Source of the DNA: Methanobacterium sp. UBA294
Lineage (GTDB): Archaea; Methanobacteriota; Methanobacteria; Methanobacteriales; Methanobacteriaceae
Direction of reading: 5' to 3'
Length of the DNA: 64,000 nucleotides
NCBI GenBank assembly: GCA_002494495.1
Contig: DACB01000015.1
Location: forward strand, 62,001 to 126,000
Of this stretch, positions 51,614 through 60,791 are shown piece after piece; positions within the stretch are counted from its first letter, which is position 1, and each line of letters opens with the position of its first letter. The notes under the pieces are model-generated. The model was not told where the DNA came from and did not search any database. It was given only the letters and a program-made list of their open reading frames with translations. Both the position numbers and the translations under genes were made by a program.

Positions 51614-52492
51614 TCAGTGCCTAAATATATTTAAAATCCTATTAACTCCATAGGCACCCCATATACCCAGATAGATAAATACTGTTAAAAATGGGTTGTT
51701 TTCCTTCCGGTAATGTTTGTCATAGAAAATTTGCATGACATTGTAGAATTCATACAGGGCCTTGGGGTCTTTACCGCTTCCACCTTTGTAGTGGGTTATC
51801 TGGGCGTCTCCATGGTAGACCACCTTCCATCCGGCCTGTTTAAGGCGGTAGCACCAGTCAATATCCTCCCCGTACATGAAGAAATCCTCATCTAACAGAC
51901 CGATCTGGTCAATTGCTTCTCTTCTTACCATCATGAATGCCCCGGAGAGACTATCAACTTCGTAGGTTCCATTTTCATCCAGGTAGGTCAGGTTGTACTG
52001 GCCGAAGCGTTTACTCTGGGGGAAGAGTTTGGATAGTCCAGTCATCCTGTAGAATGAAACTGTTGGGGTGGGAAAACTTCTCCTGCACGCCTTATCCAGA
52101 CTACCATCAGTTAGGATTACTTTACATCCCAGTGCACCTATCTGCTCATTGCCCGTCAAGTAAGCTAAACATTTCTCCAAGGTGTCACCCTGGACTTTGG
52201 TGTCAGAGTTTAATAGCAGCACGTATTTACTTTCAGATTCTTCTATGGCCTGGTTGTTTGCATAAGAAAATCCCATATTTTCCGGATTTGCCATGAATTT
52301 AATCAACCCAGCATCCGCCTGATCTTGAAAATCTTCCTCTAACTTAAGAAGACCACCATCCTTTGATGCGTTGTCCACTACATAAATATCATAGTTAAAC
52401 AAGTGTTTTTTATCAATTACCGATTCTATGGTTTCTTTTGTTAACTGGTAGGTGCGGTAATTTACTATTATTATGGATAAATCCCTTGGCAA
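51614..52492 (-). CDS. Family 2 glycosyltransferase (rhamnosyltransferase-like)
   Basis: 292 residues: LSIIIVNYRTYQLTKETIES, YVVDNASKDGG, YVLLLNSDTKV (DXD place), GAFMMVRREAIDQIGLLDE, FFMYGEDIDWCYRLK. Standard full-length wbbL-like transferase. Lies 86 bases upstream of the WecC-type gene on the same strand. Confidence 0.85.
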   Translation of the reverse strand: MPRDLSIIIVNYRTYQLTKETIESVIDKKHLFNYDIYVVDNASKDGGLLKLEEDFQDQADAGLIKFMANPENMGFSYANNQAIEESESKYVLLLNSDTKVQGDTLEKCLAYLTGNEQIGALGCKVILTDGSLDKACRRSFPTPTVSFYRMTGLSKLFPQSKRFGQYNLTYLDENGTYEVDSLSGAFMMVRREAIDQIGLLDEDFFMYGEDIDWCYRLKQAGWKVVYHGDAQITHYKGGSGKDPKALYEFYNVMQIFYDKHYRKENNPFLTVFIYLGIWGAYGVNRILNIFRH

Positions 52493-52825
52493 AATAAGAT
52501 TCTCCCTATGGTAATGATTCTATGTATGGTATTTATTTGAATTGTATTTACCTTTAATTAATGTTACAGTTTTTAGGGTAAACTTCCCCCTATAAATCAT
52601 TGCAATTTAGTTAGTTTATATGGCAGAAATCTAATAAATTCTAGTTTATATAGAGTGAAATCCAATAAATTAGCCAAGCTCTATTTTAAAAAAAATGGCC
52701 CATATTTCATTTTATAGCTGATTGTTGTATTTTTAGATTTTATTTACAAATAATTACTTGTTTTATCAATAAAACAAAATAGTAATAATCAAAGATAAAT
52801 ACACCCCCACACCAATACAATCCAT
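52493..52825. promoter_or_regulatory. Divergent promoter region with palindrome before cbiF
   Basis: No gene. Two imperfect 31-base units (TAGTTTATAT...CTAATAAATT type) stand at 52611-52672. At 52758-52777 TTGTTTTAT and ATAAAACAA form a perfect 9-base inverted repeat with a 2-base centre, about 50 bases before the cbiF ATG and just ahead of a TATA-like AAAGATAAATAC; a regulator could bind there. Confidence 0.4.
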
Positions 52826-53584
52826 ATGAAAGGAAAAGTGGTATTTATTGGAGGAGGTCCCGGAGACCCAGAACTTCTCACCCTAAAGGCTTATAAGATC
52901 ATAAAAAAAGCAGATACCATAATCTACGCCGGTTCACTGGTAAATAAAGAAGTTTTAAAGGAAGCTAAACCAAACGCCCAAATATACAACAGCGCATCCA
53001 TGGATTTAGATGAAATAATAGATATAATGGAAAAAGAAACAGACAAAGGCCAACTGGTCGCTAGAGTACACACCGGAGACCCGTCAATCTACGGGGCTAT
53101 CGGAGAACAGATGAAAAGACTCCAGAAGAAAAAAATATCCTACGAGATAATACCCGGTGTAAGCTCACTCTTTGCAGTTTCTGCCGCCTTAGAAAGTGAA
53201 CTAACACTCCCTGAAGTTTCTCAAACTGTTATTATAACCCGTCCAGGGGGCAGGACACCTAAACCAGATAAGGAAGCAATAAAATATCTAGCCCAGCACC
53301 AGGCCACCATGTGCATCTTCCTGGGTGTGCAGATGATTGAACAAGTGGTAGAAGAACTGGAAACCAATTACCCACCAGAAACCCCAGTGGCTGTGGTAAA
53401 AAAAGCATCCTGGGAAGACCAGGAAATAGTAAAGGGGACACTGCAGGATATAGTAGAGAAGGTTAAAAGTGCCGAGCTCAACAAGACCGCCATAATCGTG
53501 GTGGGAAGGGTGCTTGATCCCGGGGAGATCATCCCATCTAAACTGTATAATAAGGGATTCAACCATGAATATAGGAGATCCTGA
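52826..53584 (+). CDS. cbiF: Cobalt-precorrin-4 C11-methyltransferase
   Basis: 252 residues of the tetrapyrrole methyltransferase family: VVFIGGGPGDPELLTLKA, IIYAGSLVN, VARVHTGDPSIYGA, YEIIPGVSSLFA. The GSLV and HTGDPSIYGA forms are those of CbiF/CobM, which methylates C-11 in cobalamin-type (anaerobic) corrin synthesis, needed by methanogens. It stands alone here, followed by a small anchored protein. Confidence 0.92.
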   Translation: MKGKVVFIGGGPGDPELLTLKAYKIIKKADTIIYAGSLVNKEVLKEAKPNAQIYNSASMDLDEIIDIMEKETDKGQLVARVHTGDPSIYGAIGEQMKRLQKKKISYEIIPGVSSLFAVSAALESELTLPEVSQTVIITRPGGRTPKPDKEAIKYLAQHQATMCIFLGVQMIEQVVEELETNYPPETPVAVVKKASWEDQEIVKGTLQDIVEKVKSAELNKTAIIVVGRVLDPGEIIPSKLYNKGFNHEYRRS

Positions 53585-53624
53585 TAACATAGAAACACTT
53601 TGTTTAATAACTAGGAGAAATTAA

Positions 53625-54137
53625 ATGAAGAAGAGTTATATTATCCTGATTCTAATCATCATCATATCCCTGGCCGGGTACTTTGGTTACGCAGAATATA
53701 ACAAGTTAAAAACACAGGACACCATAAAAAATTCACAGGAACTTAAAAATAATGCCACAGAATATTTTAACCAGGCAGTGGCCCTGGAAAATGCAGGTGA
53801 TTATGCAGGTGCCCGGGATATGTACCAGGAAAGCAGTGACAAAGTTAAAAAAGCAATTACAAGCGACAATGAGTCATTATCCCATGCCAGTGGAGTTTAC
53901 AGAGAATACCTGGACAATGAAATCCAGTTACTGGAGAAGACAGGCCAGTTATTGGAGTACAAGATCTACCTGAACAACGTACTTAATAACAGCTTAAACC
54001 CGGGGCAGGAAAAAGTAGAACCAGGCGTGTTAGCTCCCTACATCGATAAATTAACCAAAGAAGTAGCAGACCTTAAAGAAGAATCAAAACGGATAGTCAG
54101 GGACAATCCAAGTGATTTCGCCTTTTTAAACACGTAA
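53625..54137 (+). CDS. Membrane-anchored helical protein, unknown
   Basis: 170 residues: one N-terminal membrane helix (SYIILILIIIISLAGYFGY), then mostly helical, TPR-like coiled sequence (ATEYFNQAVALENAGDYAGA). No family recognised. 41 bases after cbiF with AGGAGA before the ATG, so it is likely in the same transcript. Confidence 0.6.
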   Translation: MKKSYIILILIIIISLAGYFGYAEYNKLKTQDTIKNSQELKNNATEYFNQAVALENAGDYAGARDMYQESSDKVKKAITSDNESLSHASGVYREYLDNEIQLLEKTGQLLEYKIYLNNVLNNSLNPGQEKVEPGVLAPYIDKLTKEVADLKEESKRIVRDNPSDFAFLNT

Positions 54138-54147
54138 TTTTTTTTTT
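54138..54147 (+). terminator. T-run terminator
   Basis: Ten T directly after the stop codon region of the gene ending at 54137. Confidence 0.45.
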
Positions 54148-54260
54148 ATTTATTTAAGATGTTTGAATTTTTTTAAGAATGTGACTTTTAAAAATATGAG
54201 TACGAGAACTAAAAATAATAATCAGTCTAAACTCCCCACAACTTCACCAACAAATACAAA

Positions 54261-54270
54261 AGATATATAA
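54261..54270 (+). promoter_or_regulatory. TATA box of tRNA-Gln
   Basis: AGATATATAA lies 26-35 bases before the tRNA start, the standard archaeal spacing. Confidence 0.5.
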
Positions 54271-54295
54271 ACCCTAAAAATAAAATTAATTTTTT

Positions 54296-54367
54296 AGTCC
54301 CTTAGGGTAGTGGCAATCCTGTAAGGCTCTGGACCTTTCGACGGCGGTTCGACTCCGCCAGGGACTA
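54296..54367 (+). tRNA. tRNA-Gln (CTG anticodon)
   Basis: 72 bases folding as a cloverleaf: acceptor AGTCCCT pairs with AGGGACT, D arm with GGGTAGTGGCAATCC, anticodon loop CTCTGGA giving anticodon CTG for CAG (Gln), T arm GGCGGTTCGACTCCGCC, discriminator A. The CCA end is not encoded. The anticodon stem has one T-T mismatch at its outer end. In methanogens this tRNA is charged with Glu and amidated by GatDE. Confidence 0.9.
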
Positions 54368-54374
54368 CTGTTAT

Positions 54375-54605
54375 TTATTTATATGCTTTTTCTTCAATTT
54401 CTATGGCATCTTTATATATCTCAAGAATAATTTCTTCATCAAGGTTTAACTGTTTAGACTTCTTCTTTTTAAGTAATGCATCATATTTTGCTTTAAGCTT
54501 CTTCATCTTAGATTCATGCTGGAGATCCCTGGTTTTATCCTCAAGTTGGGCCATCTTTTTTTCAATCATCTTCTCCCGTTTTTCCAAGTACTTAAAATCA
54601 GCCAT
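54375..54605 (-). CDS. Small coiled-coil protein, unknown
   Basis: About 76 residues, Lys/Glu-rich and helical throughout (EKREKMIEKKMAQLEDKTRD, KKKSKQLNLDEEII). No family recognised. ATG at 54605 with GGTGAG five bases before; a GTG at 54614 would add three residues. Converges on the tRNA, ending 8 bases from it. Confidence 0.6.
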   Translation of the reverse strand: MADFKYLEKREKMIEKKMAQLEDKTRDLQHESKMKKLKAKYDALLKKKKSKQLNLDEEIILEIYKDAIEIEEKAYK

Positions 54606-54805
54606 ACTTCTCACCAGTTAAAAATCCTAGTTATCTATTCATATTTATTATGAATTTAGTATTCGATTCTGATAATCCTACATAATAAATAGGGTATCAA
54701 TTCCTAATATCCCTACTTAATTAATATAACATCGATACCTATTAATCCTATCTAATGGAACCTACCGATAGTTTAACCTACAGATAGTTTAAATAGGTTT
54801 TTAAT

Positions 54806-55198
54806 TTAATCACTTGGGGGATAGGATCCATCACTGTCATGCACCTCATCACCAACCAGCGGAGGGTTGAAAACACATAACAACCTTAGATCACTTTCAT
54901 GTGCCCTTAAATAGTGTTGATCGTGTTTGTCAAGAGCATAAAGTGTGCCTGGTTTTATTGAATAAACCTTCCCCTCAGGGATTGTCTCCAGTTCACCTTC
55001 ACCCTCCACGCAGAACACTGCCTCTAAATGGTTTTTATACCATATTCTGGTTTCAGTACCCTTATAAATCATAGTTTCATGGAAGGAGAAACCCATGTTA
55101 TCTTCTTTAAGAAGTATGCGCCTGCTTACCCAATTACCGTTAGGTGCATGGACCTCGTGGTTTGTGCCTATAATATCATCCATTTTTCTAACTATCAA
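54806..55198 (-). CDS. ectC: Ectoine synthase
   Basis: 130 residues matching EctC: MIVRKMDDIIGT, NWVSRRILLKEDNMGFSFHE, HLEAVFCVEGEGELET, HDQHYLRA. A cupin that closes N-gamma-acetyl-diaminobutyrate to ectoine, with metal ligands in the E, Y and H positions. Length is usual. Last gene of the ectABC set, 95 bases after ectB. Confidence 0.94.
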   Translation of the reverse strand: MIVRKMDDIIGTNHEVHAPNGNWVSRRILLKEDNMGFSFHETMIYKGTETRIWYKNHLEAVFCVEGEGELETIPEGKVYSIKPGTLYALDKHDQHYLRAHESDLRLLCVFNPPLVGDEVHDSDGSYPPSD

Positions 55199-55293
55199 CT
55201 AAATAACTCCGTATTTTATGTTAAATCATAATAAATTACTTGATAGGATAGATTATCTCGATTAATTAAAAAAAAATATAAGATCAATGAATC

Positions 55294-56709
55294 CTATTTG
55301 GAATTCATAATCTGATTTATTGATTCCTTCTGATTTAACACATGGTTAATGGAATCCTTTTGATCTAGTATCTGGTTTATGGTGTCCTTTTGATCCAGCT
55401 CCTGGTTAATGGATTCATTCTGATACACCTGATCATAATTCAGTATCTGGTTTATGGATTCCCTACGGTTGTAGACTGTGTAGATGGCTTCTTCTACTAT
55501 GTCCAGTCCTTCCTCAAGAATTTCCTCCTCTATAACTAGTGGTGGGAGGAACTTAATAACATCTGATTCAGCTCCAGATAGTTCAATTACCAGGCCCTGG
55601 GAGAAGGCTTCAGCAGACACATCACTGCAGAAGTTGGCATCGGGAATTTGTAAACCATATATCAGACCACGGCCCCGTATATACGTTTCCATGGTATCAT
55701 ATTCTTGGGAAATATCCTTAAGCCTGTCCCTGAGCAGCTGTTCCTTTTTACATATCTCCCTGGATAATTTATCATCTTCCCAGTAGCTTAACAGACGACT
55801 TGCTGCAATGAATGCCAGGTTATTACCACGGAAAGTTCCGGAGTGCTGACCCGGTTCCCACTGGTCCAATTCTGGTTTCATAAGCACCAGTGAGAGCGGT
55901 AGTCCGCCTCCAATGGACTTGGACAGGGTAATGATGTCTGGATTTATACCTGCCTCTTCAAAGCTGAAAAATGACCCAGTACGGCCGTTACCAACCTGGA
56001 TATCATCAACAATTAGTAAGATATCATACTCATGGCATAGATTCTCTATCTCCTGCAGCCATTCTTTACTGGCAACGTTGATTCCACCTTCTGCCTGTAT
56101 AGTCTCCAGGATTATGGCAGCAGGAAGGTCCAGTCCACTGCTTTTATCCTCCAACAACTGCTTCAAAATACTCGCGGTATCCACTTCCTGGTCAAAGTAG
56201 CCGTCGAAGGGTACGAAGGTCACGTCTGATCTATTGGTGAAGGCCTCCTCCCTGTAGAATTCATTGGCAGTGGCTGACATGGATCCCATGGTCATGCCAT
56301 GGAAGGCATTGGTAAAAGCAATTATATTTGACCTGCCTTTAACCATCCTGGCGAGTTTGAGTGCGGTTTCAACTGCATCTGTACCTGTTGGCCCGCAGAA
56401 CTGGAATTTATATTCCATGTGGCGTGGTTTCAGGATGGTGTCGTTGAATTTTTCCATAAACTCCCTCTTGGCAGTGGTTGCAATGTCCAGCCCATGTACC
56501 ACTCCATCCTGTTTTAAATATTCTATAAGGGCCTTGGATACAATTGGATTGTTATGTCCATAATTAAGGGTTCCTGCTCCAGCAAAGAAATCTATATATT
56601 CATTTCCATTTTCATCGTATAATTTAGAACCCTTGGCAGATTCAAACACTGCAGGAAAACTGCGTATATAGCTTCGTACTTCTGATTCCAATTTGTTAAA
56701 CGTTTCCAT
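55294..56709 (-). CDS. ectB: Diaminobutyrate-2-oxoglutarate transaminase with repeat tail
   Basis: 471 residues. PLP-dependent class III aminotransferase: LYDENGNEYIDFFAGAGTLN, FCGPTGTDAVETALKLAR, LIVDDIQVGNGRTG, catalytic Lys in ITLSKSIGGGLP. It makes diaminobutyrate from aspartate semialdehyde, the first ectoine step. The body ends near residue 412, close to the usual EctB length; an extra tail of about 56 residues is a tandem repeat (see 55297-55464). Gene order is ectA-ectB-ectC in the direction of reading. Confidence 0.93.
   Translation of the reverse strand: METFNKLESEVRSYIRSFPAVFESAKGSKLYDENGNEYIDFFAGAGTLNYGHNNPIVSKALIEYLKQDGVVHGLDIATTAKREFMEKFNDTILKPRHMEYKFQFCGPTGTDAVETALKLARMVKGRSNIIAFTNAFHGMTMGSMSATANEFYREEAFTNRSDVTFVPFDGYFDQEVDTASILKQLLEDKSSGLDLPAAIILETIQAEGGINVASKEWLQEIENLCHEYDILLIVDDIQVGNGRTGSFFSFEEAGINPDIITLSKSIGGGLPLSLVLMKPELDQWEPGQHSGTFRGNNLAFIAASRLLSYWEDDKLSREICKKEQLLRDRLKDISQEYDTMETYIRGRGLIYGLQIPDANFCSDVSAEAFSQGLVIELSGAESDVIKFLPPLVIEEEILEEGLDIVEEAIYTVYNRRESINQILNYDQVYQNESINQELDQKDTINQILDQKDSINHVLNQKESINQIMNSK
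55297..55464 (-). repeat. Ten-residue tandem repeats at the EctB C-terminus
   Basis: Units of the form ESINQELDQK, DTINQILDQK, DSINHVLNQK, ESINQIMNSK follow each other with a 30-base period, and one more ESINQIL lies 15 residues before. Amphipathic, coil-like. Not part of the aminotransferase fold. Confidence 0.8.
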
Positions 56710-56758
56710 ACTATCTTTTCTCTTTTAAAATAACTCAATAAAAGATCTCGAATAATAA

Positions 56759-57280
56759 TTAATCTGTTTTATAATCAAACGGCCCTATACGGATTATAAA
56801 TTCTTCAGGGTGCCCAGTTTTCTGGAAAACCTTCTCTGAAAAATAGCTTTCCTCGGTTACCGGTGCGTCCAGCTGTCTTGCCAGGCTGTTAAAGAGTGAC
56901 TTGGATGAATCATTATCAGATGTTACAGTGGTTTCCAGGTACTTCACATCTCCCAGTTCTCTGCGCCCTAAAATATCCAAGAGCATCTTTCGAGCAATTC
57001 CTTTAACCCTCATATGGTCGCTCACTGCAATTTGCCATATGAAGAGAGTGTCATCTTGGTTGGGGTGGATGTAACCAGAAGTAAACCCTACAATATCATC
57101 CTCCAACTCGCAAACTACGCTGGTCTGGTCGAAATGAGAGCATACCAGTAAGTAACTGTATACTGAGTTAATTTCAAGGGGAGGGGATTTTGTAACCAGG
57201 AAATAGATTGATTCACCATCATTTAAGTCGGGCTTTCTGATGATGAGCGATTCATGTATTTCTTTTTTTGGCTTGGACAT
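56759..57280 (-). CDS. ectA: Diaminobutyrate acetyltransferase
   Basis: 173 residues of GNAT fold: LIIRKPDLNDGESIYFLVTK, FTSGYIHPNQDDTLFIWQIA, VSDHMRVKGIARKML (acetyl-CoA loop), LETTVTSDNDSSKSLFNSLA, all characteristic of EctA. It acetylates the gamma-amino group of diaminobutyrate. First gene of the ectoine operon; 49 bases before ectB. Confidence 0.93.
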   Translation of the reverse strand: MSKPKKEIHESLIIRKPDLNDGESIYFLVTKSPPLEINSVYSYLLVCSHFDQTSVVCELEDDIVGFTSGYIHPNQDDTLFIWQIAVSDHMRVKGIARKMLLDILGRRELGDVKYLETTVTSDNDSSKSLFNSLARQLDAPVTEESYFSEKVFQKTGHPEEFIIRIGPFDYKTD

Positions 57281-57405
57281 AAACGTAGAATTCCTGAAGA
57301 ATTCAAATAACAGATTAAAACTAATACAATACCTATAATATGTCTTTAGAGGCTAATAAAAATAACGGAAAAAAAATATAAAATTAGAGGGTTAAAAAAA
57401 GAGAT

Positions 57406-58428
57406 TTAAAGGAGTTCATCACGGAGATCAATGGTATCTTTTAGATCAGGGCCGGTTGAGATTATTGTAACTGGTACTCCTGTCTCGCCTTCGATTTCAT
57501 TTATGAACTTTTTGGTTTCGGGTGCAAGCCTGCTATAATCAGTTACCCTTTCGCACTGGGGATATAACCTGTCCACACAGGTCAGTGCTATCTGGGTAGC
57601 TCCGTTTATCATGCATGACTCCTTGGCCAGATCCATATCAAAGAGGCCCACTCTACGTCTCCTACCTGTGACTGTACCATATTCTTCAATTCCCATCTTT
57701 TCTGCTTCTTCCTGGGTCATCTCTGTTTTAAAGGGACCTTCTCCTACCCGGGTTATATATGATTTAAAGACAACTATGACCTCATCCACCCGTGTGGGTC
57801 CCACGCCCACATCAGCCGCGGCTGTGCTGGCTGTGGTGTCTTTACTGGTAACGAAGGGATATGTACCGTAATATAGTGACAGTCCAAAACCCTGAGACCC
57901 TTCTATAAATACGTATTCATCTTCATCCAGTGCCTGGTTAACTTCCAGTGGCACGTCGGTAGTGTGGCCCTGCATGGCCTCAATATCCTTGGCCATCTTT
58001 GCCACTCGACCTACTCTATCCGCGTTTCCCGGTCCACATCCTGTTCCTGTGCTTCCGATTTTCTTGGACAGGTAGTCTGAGGCCTTATCCCGTTCTTTAT
58101 GCTTTTTTTCTATGATTGAACAGCGGAAATCTGCAAATGTCCTTTCAGCCACATTATATTTGTTTAGATAGTCAAGCTCATATAGGAAAACCTCAGGGTC
58201 TACTAAAACACCCGCTCCTATAAGGAGTCTGGCATCTCTATGGAAGAAACCAGATGGTATCAGTCTCAGGCCATATTTTTCACCGTTAAATTCCACAGAA
58301 TGCCCTGCATTAGGCCCTACACCAGCTCTTGCTATAATATCAGGTTTATCTTTATAACAGAGGTAGGTGATGCATTTACCTTTTCCTTCATCACCCCATC
58401 CTCCTCCAACAAGTATATTACATGTCAT
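57406..58428 (-). CDS. purA: Adenylosuccinate synthetase, archaeal short form
   Basis: 340 residues. ILVGGGWGDEGKGKCI is the GTP-binding and catalytic loop, NAGHSVEFNG the IMP region, GSTGTGCGPGNADR the switch, VGPTRVDEVIVVFKSY further on. The archaeal type lacks about 90 residues present in bacterial PurA. It joins IMP and aspartate with GTP on the way to AMP. Confidence 0.95.
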   Translation of the reverse strand: MTCNILVGGGWGDEGKGKCITYLCYKDKPDIIARAGVGPNAGHSVEFNGEKYGLRLIPSGFFHRDARLLIGAGVLVDPEVFLYELDYLNKYNVAERTFADFRCSIIEKKHKERDKASDYLSKKIGSTGTGCGPGNADRVGRVAKMAKDIEAMQGHTTDVPLEVNQALDEDEYVFIEGSQGFGLSLYYGTYPFVTSKDTTASTAAADVGVGPTRVDEVIVVFKSYITRVGEGPFKTEMTQEEAEKMGIEEYGTVTGRRRRVGLFDMDLAKESCMINGATQIALTCVDRLYPQCERVTDYSRLAPETKKFINEIEGETGVPVTIISTGPDLKDTIDLRDELL

Positions 58429-58645
58429 ATGATGTTCTCCGATAATTAAAAGACGGTTATTTTCTAACCTCTATTATATATGATGACCTGTATAAAAACG
58501 TTTTTCCATCTGTGCTGGAATATCTTTTTAAAAAAATGGGAAATAAAACTGAGGTTATTATCAGAATATTATATAATCTTAACTATCACACATCTAATAT
58601 TCTTTTTAATAGTCTATGAAATAACCGAAGTAAAAGGAATATGAA

Positions 58646-59266
58646 TTATTGATTAGATTTCATCAGGGACTTTTTAATTCTTTTCTCCACGAGGTTGTAG
58701 GGTTCATCCACTTTTTTAACTACCTTGGCTGGAACACCTACAGCAACACTATCCTTTGGTATATCTTTAACCACCACTGCATTGGCTCCAATCATACAAT
58801 TATCACCTACTACCACTGGCCCTAATATTCTTGCCCCGGATCCAACAAAAACATTATCACCAATTAAAGGGGCAACCCGACCATCCCTGATTTTTCCAAT
58901 ATTATCACCTATGGTAACAGCTTGTTGTATGGTGAAATTCTTTCCAATCTCGCATTTTGTGTTTATATTTACACCCTCGGGGTGTCCTATTAAAAACCCT
59001 TCATCAATTCGTGCCGTGGGGGCTATGGGAATGTTAAAAGTCAGCCGTCTTAAAACCTCTAAAATTTGGCTAGTTATTCTATTATTTTTATATTTAACCA
59101 TTAGCCGGTAAAAGAAGATTGATCTGAATGATTTTGAACCTATAAAAAAGATAAAAACTGATCGAGCAAGGCCAACCTTATTTTCAGGCAATTTCCTTGG
59201 TAGATGGTTATACTTGCGTTTCAGGTCAGAATATACCAATTTTTGAAAGGAAATATTTTTTTGCAT
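58646..59266 (-). CDS. Serine-acetyltransferase-like hexapeptide acyltransferase
   Basis: 206 residues. A helical N-terminus (LPENKVGLARSVFIFFIG) precedes a beta-helix with AIAPT-like start (IPIAPTARIDEGFLIGHPEG), IGDNVFVGSGARILGPVVVG and IGANAVVVKDIPKDSVAVGV. Resembles CysE and also capsule acetyltransferases; the catalytic His is in IGHPEG. Neighbours give no clear choice between serine and sugar substrates. Confidence 0.7.
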   Translation of the reverse strand: MQKNISFQKLVYSDLKRKYNHLPRKLPENKVGLARSVFIFFIGSKSFRSIFFYRLMVKYKNNRITSQILEVLRRLTFNIPIAPTARIDEGFLIGHPEGVNINTKCEIGKNFTIQQAVTIGDNIGKIRDGRVAPLIGDNVFVGSGARILGPVVVGDNCMIGANAVVVKDIPKDSVAVGVPAKVVKKVDEPYNLVEKRIKKSLMKSNQ

Positions 59267-59475
59267 ACAAGCAATTTTTTGGTATTATCATACTTAAATT
59301 TAGCTTATGGATCTCCATTGGGAAATTGGTCATATTATAATGAAGGTACATATCAAATATAAGGATATTCTTGTGTGATGTTGAAAGTAGCCAAGTAACC
59401 CATGGGCCCAGCACAGATCCTCCTTCATGGTTTACAAGGTAAATTCAGTTTTATCTGTGCTAGAGTTTTTTTTTA

Positions 59476-59865
59476 TCAGGACCTGGTTGAATCAATCTCT
59501 TTTAATATCTTCTTGATAATATGCTGCACGCATTTTTCTCCGGCTTCATCCAGTCTGGAGACATCCGTGGGTTTTAGACCTTCTTTATTTAGTTCTTCCA
59601 TTACGTTGATATTTTTTATGGTTTTAACTCCCTTCTGTTCCAGGATTTTAGAAGCACAGTCACTATCACAACCACTGATGGTTATGATGGGATATTTTTT
59701 GATTAACTGCCTGAATCCATCTTTATCTGCTGAAGTGGCACCCATACAAATTGAGATGGTGTTATCCAATTTATCAACTGTATCTGTCGATGCAACACGG
59801 GCAATAAGACCATGAGGACTCATGCCGCTACAAGCTGCCAGGGCTATTTTCTTTTCTTGCTCCAT
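59476..59865 (-). CDS. Putative zinc-binding protein (DGC family)
   Basis: 129 residues with ALAACSGMSPHGLIARVA and ITISGCDSDCASKILEQKG, the Cys and His set of the DGC domain (PF08859-like). Function unknown; thought to bind zinc. Downstream of the DUF2089 operon with a separate AT-rich spacer. Confidence 0.65.
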   Translation of the reverse strand: MEQEKKIALAACSGMSPHGLIARVASTDTVDKLDNTISICMGATSADKDGFRQLIKKYPIITISGCDSDCASKILEQKGVKTIKNINVMEELNKEGLKPTDVSRLDEAGEKCVQHIIKKILKEIDSTRS

Positions 59866-59960
59866 ATTTCCATTCCCTTGGATGAACTAATGTATGATAT
59901 TATATTATTCTATATATTTAAATATATCAATATATTGTTTCTCTTTTACTCTGGACTGGC

Positions 59961-60347
59961 CTATTCAACATAAACCTCTACCTTCTCCTGCTTTTCTTCA
60001 TCTACCACATCCACAATTTTACCTTCTGCCCCATTTTTGACTGCTTCAACAATTTCTTTGAAGTCAATATCGTCCAGTCCAGAGTTCTTTAAATCTTTAT
60101 CAAATTTTTTGGCCAGGTTGTATCCCACAGCTACAAATGCCATGGGTATATTCACATTTACCTTGGGCTTACCATCCATGTTGGTAACTCGTACTTTCAG
60201 CCATTTAGCTTTCTTTTGAGATGTAATTACCTCTTCATTTACTTCTAAAGCATCCAGTAACTCCATTGCTTCTGCAGTACTAAGTTTTCCTTGTTCTACC
60301 ATTTCTAAAATTTTCATTCTCTCTTCAGATACATTTTTTGACATCAT
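59961..60347 (-). CDS. SHOCT-like domain protein
   Basis: 128 residues. Starts with MKILEMVEQGKLSTAEAMEL, a SHOCT-like short helical domain common in DUF2089-linked and YvlB-like proteins, then a C-terminal domain with WLKVRVTNMDGKPKVNVNIP and a mixed alpha/beta tail. Follows the DUF2089 gene by 57 bases. ATGATG start; GGGAGTGAT precedes both Met codons. Confidence 0.65.
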   Translation of the reverse strand: MMSKNVSEERMKILEMVEQGKLSTAEAMELLDALEVNEEVITSQKKAKWLKVRVTNMDGKPKVNVNIPMAFVAVGYNLAKKFDKDLKNSGLDDIDFKEIVEAVKNGAEGKIVDVVDEEKQEKVEVYVE

Positions 60348-60404
60348 ATCACTCCCATAATTTTCTAAAATAATTCATACTTAGAGTAGCTTTAAAGCCA
60401 TTCA

Positions 60405-60764
60405 TTATCCCTTAAGTAGCTTTAAAGCCTCTTCTTTAGTAATTTCTCCATTTCTAAGCTTTTCTATAATCTCTTTTTGATTAACTGATGATTTTTTAAC
60501 TGTGTGTCCCAGATCAGAGATGACCTTATCCAGTTTATTCCTTACAGTGGGGTAGGATATCCCCAACTCCTTTTCTATTTCCTTGATGTTGCCCCTGTTT
60601 TTTATGAATACTTCAACAAAGTATTTCTGCTCCAGGTTCAACTTGCAGAACTTGCAAAGATCGAATTTGCCCTGGATAACTATTCCGCACTTGTTACACT
60701 GTATCTCCGTGATTTTAATCTCCCCATCGCATAGCGGACACTTTCCTGGTACTTCCTGATTCAA
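60405..60764 (-). CDS. DUF2089 regulator: zinc ribbon plus HTH
   Basis: 119 residues. CPLCDGEIKITEIQCNKCG is a four-Cys zinc ribbon, CKFCKLN a further pair, then a helix-turn-helix (EIEKELGISYPTVRNKLDKV) and a SHOCT-like tail (LRNGEITKEEALKLLKG). Family suggests a DNA-binding regulator acting with the SHOCT protein that follows. TTG start with GAGGTGAG 5 bases before it. Three inverted repeats stand in its promoter (60792-60879). Confidence 0.78.
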   Translation of the reverse strand: MNQEVPGKCPLCDGEIKITEIQCNKCGIVIQGKFDLCKFCKLNLEQKYFVEVFIKNRGNIKEIEKELGISYPTVRNKLDKVISDLGHTVKKSSVNQKEIIEKLRNGEITKEEALKLLKG

Positions 60765-60791
60765 GTTCTCACCTCACTTTAAATATTATTC

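Noticed and set aside
54806..57280. Ectoine hydroxylase (ectD) or ask_ect next to the set
   Set aside because: Neither is present; the gene upstream is purA and downstream is a coiled-coil protein and tRNA.
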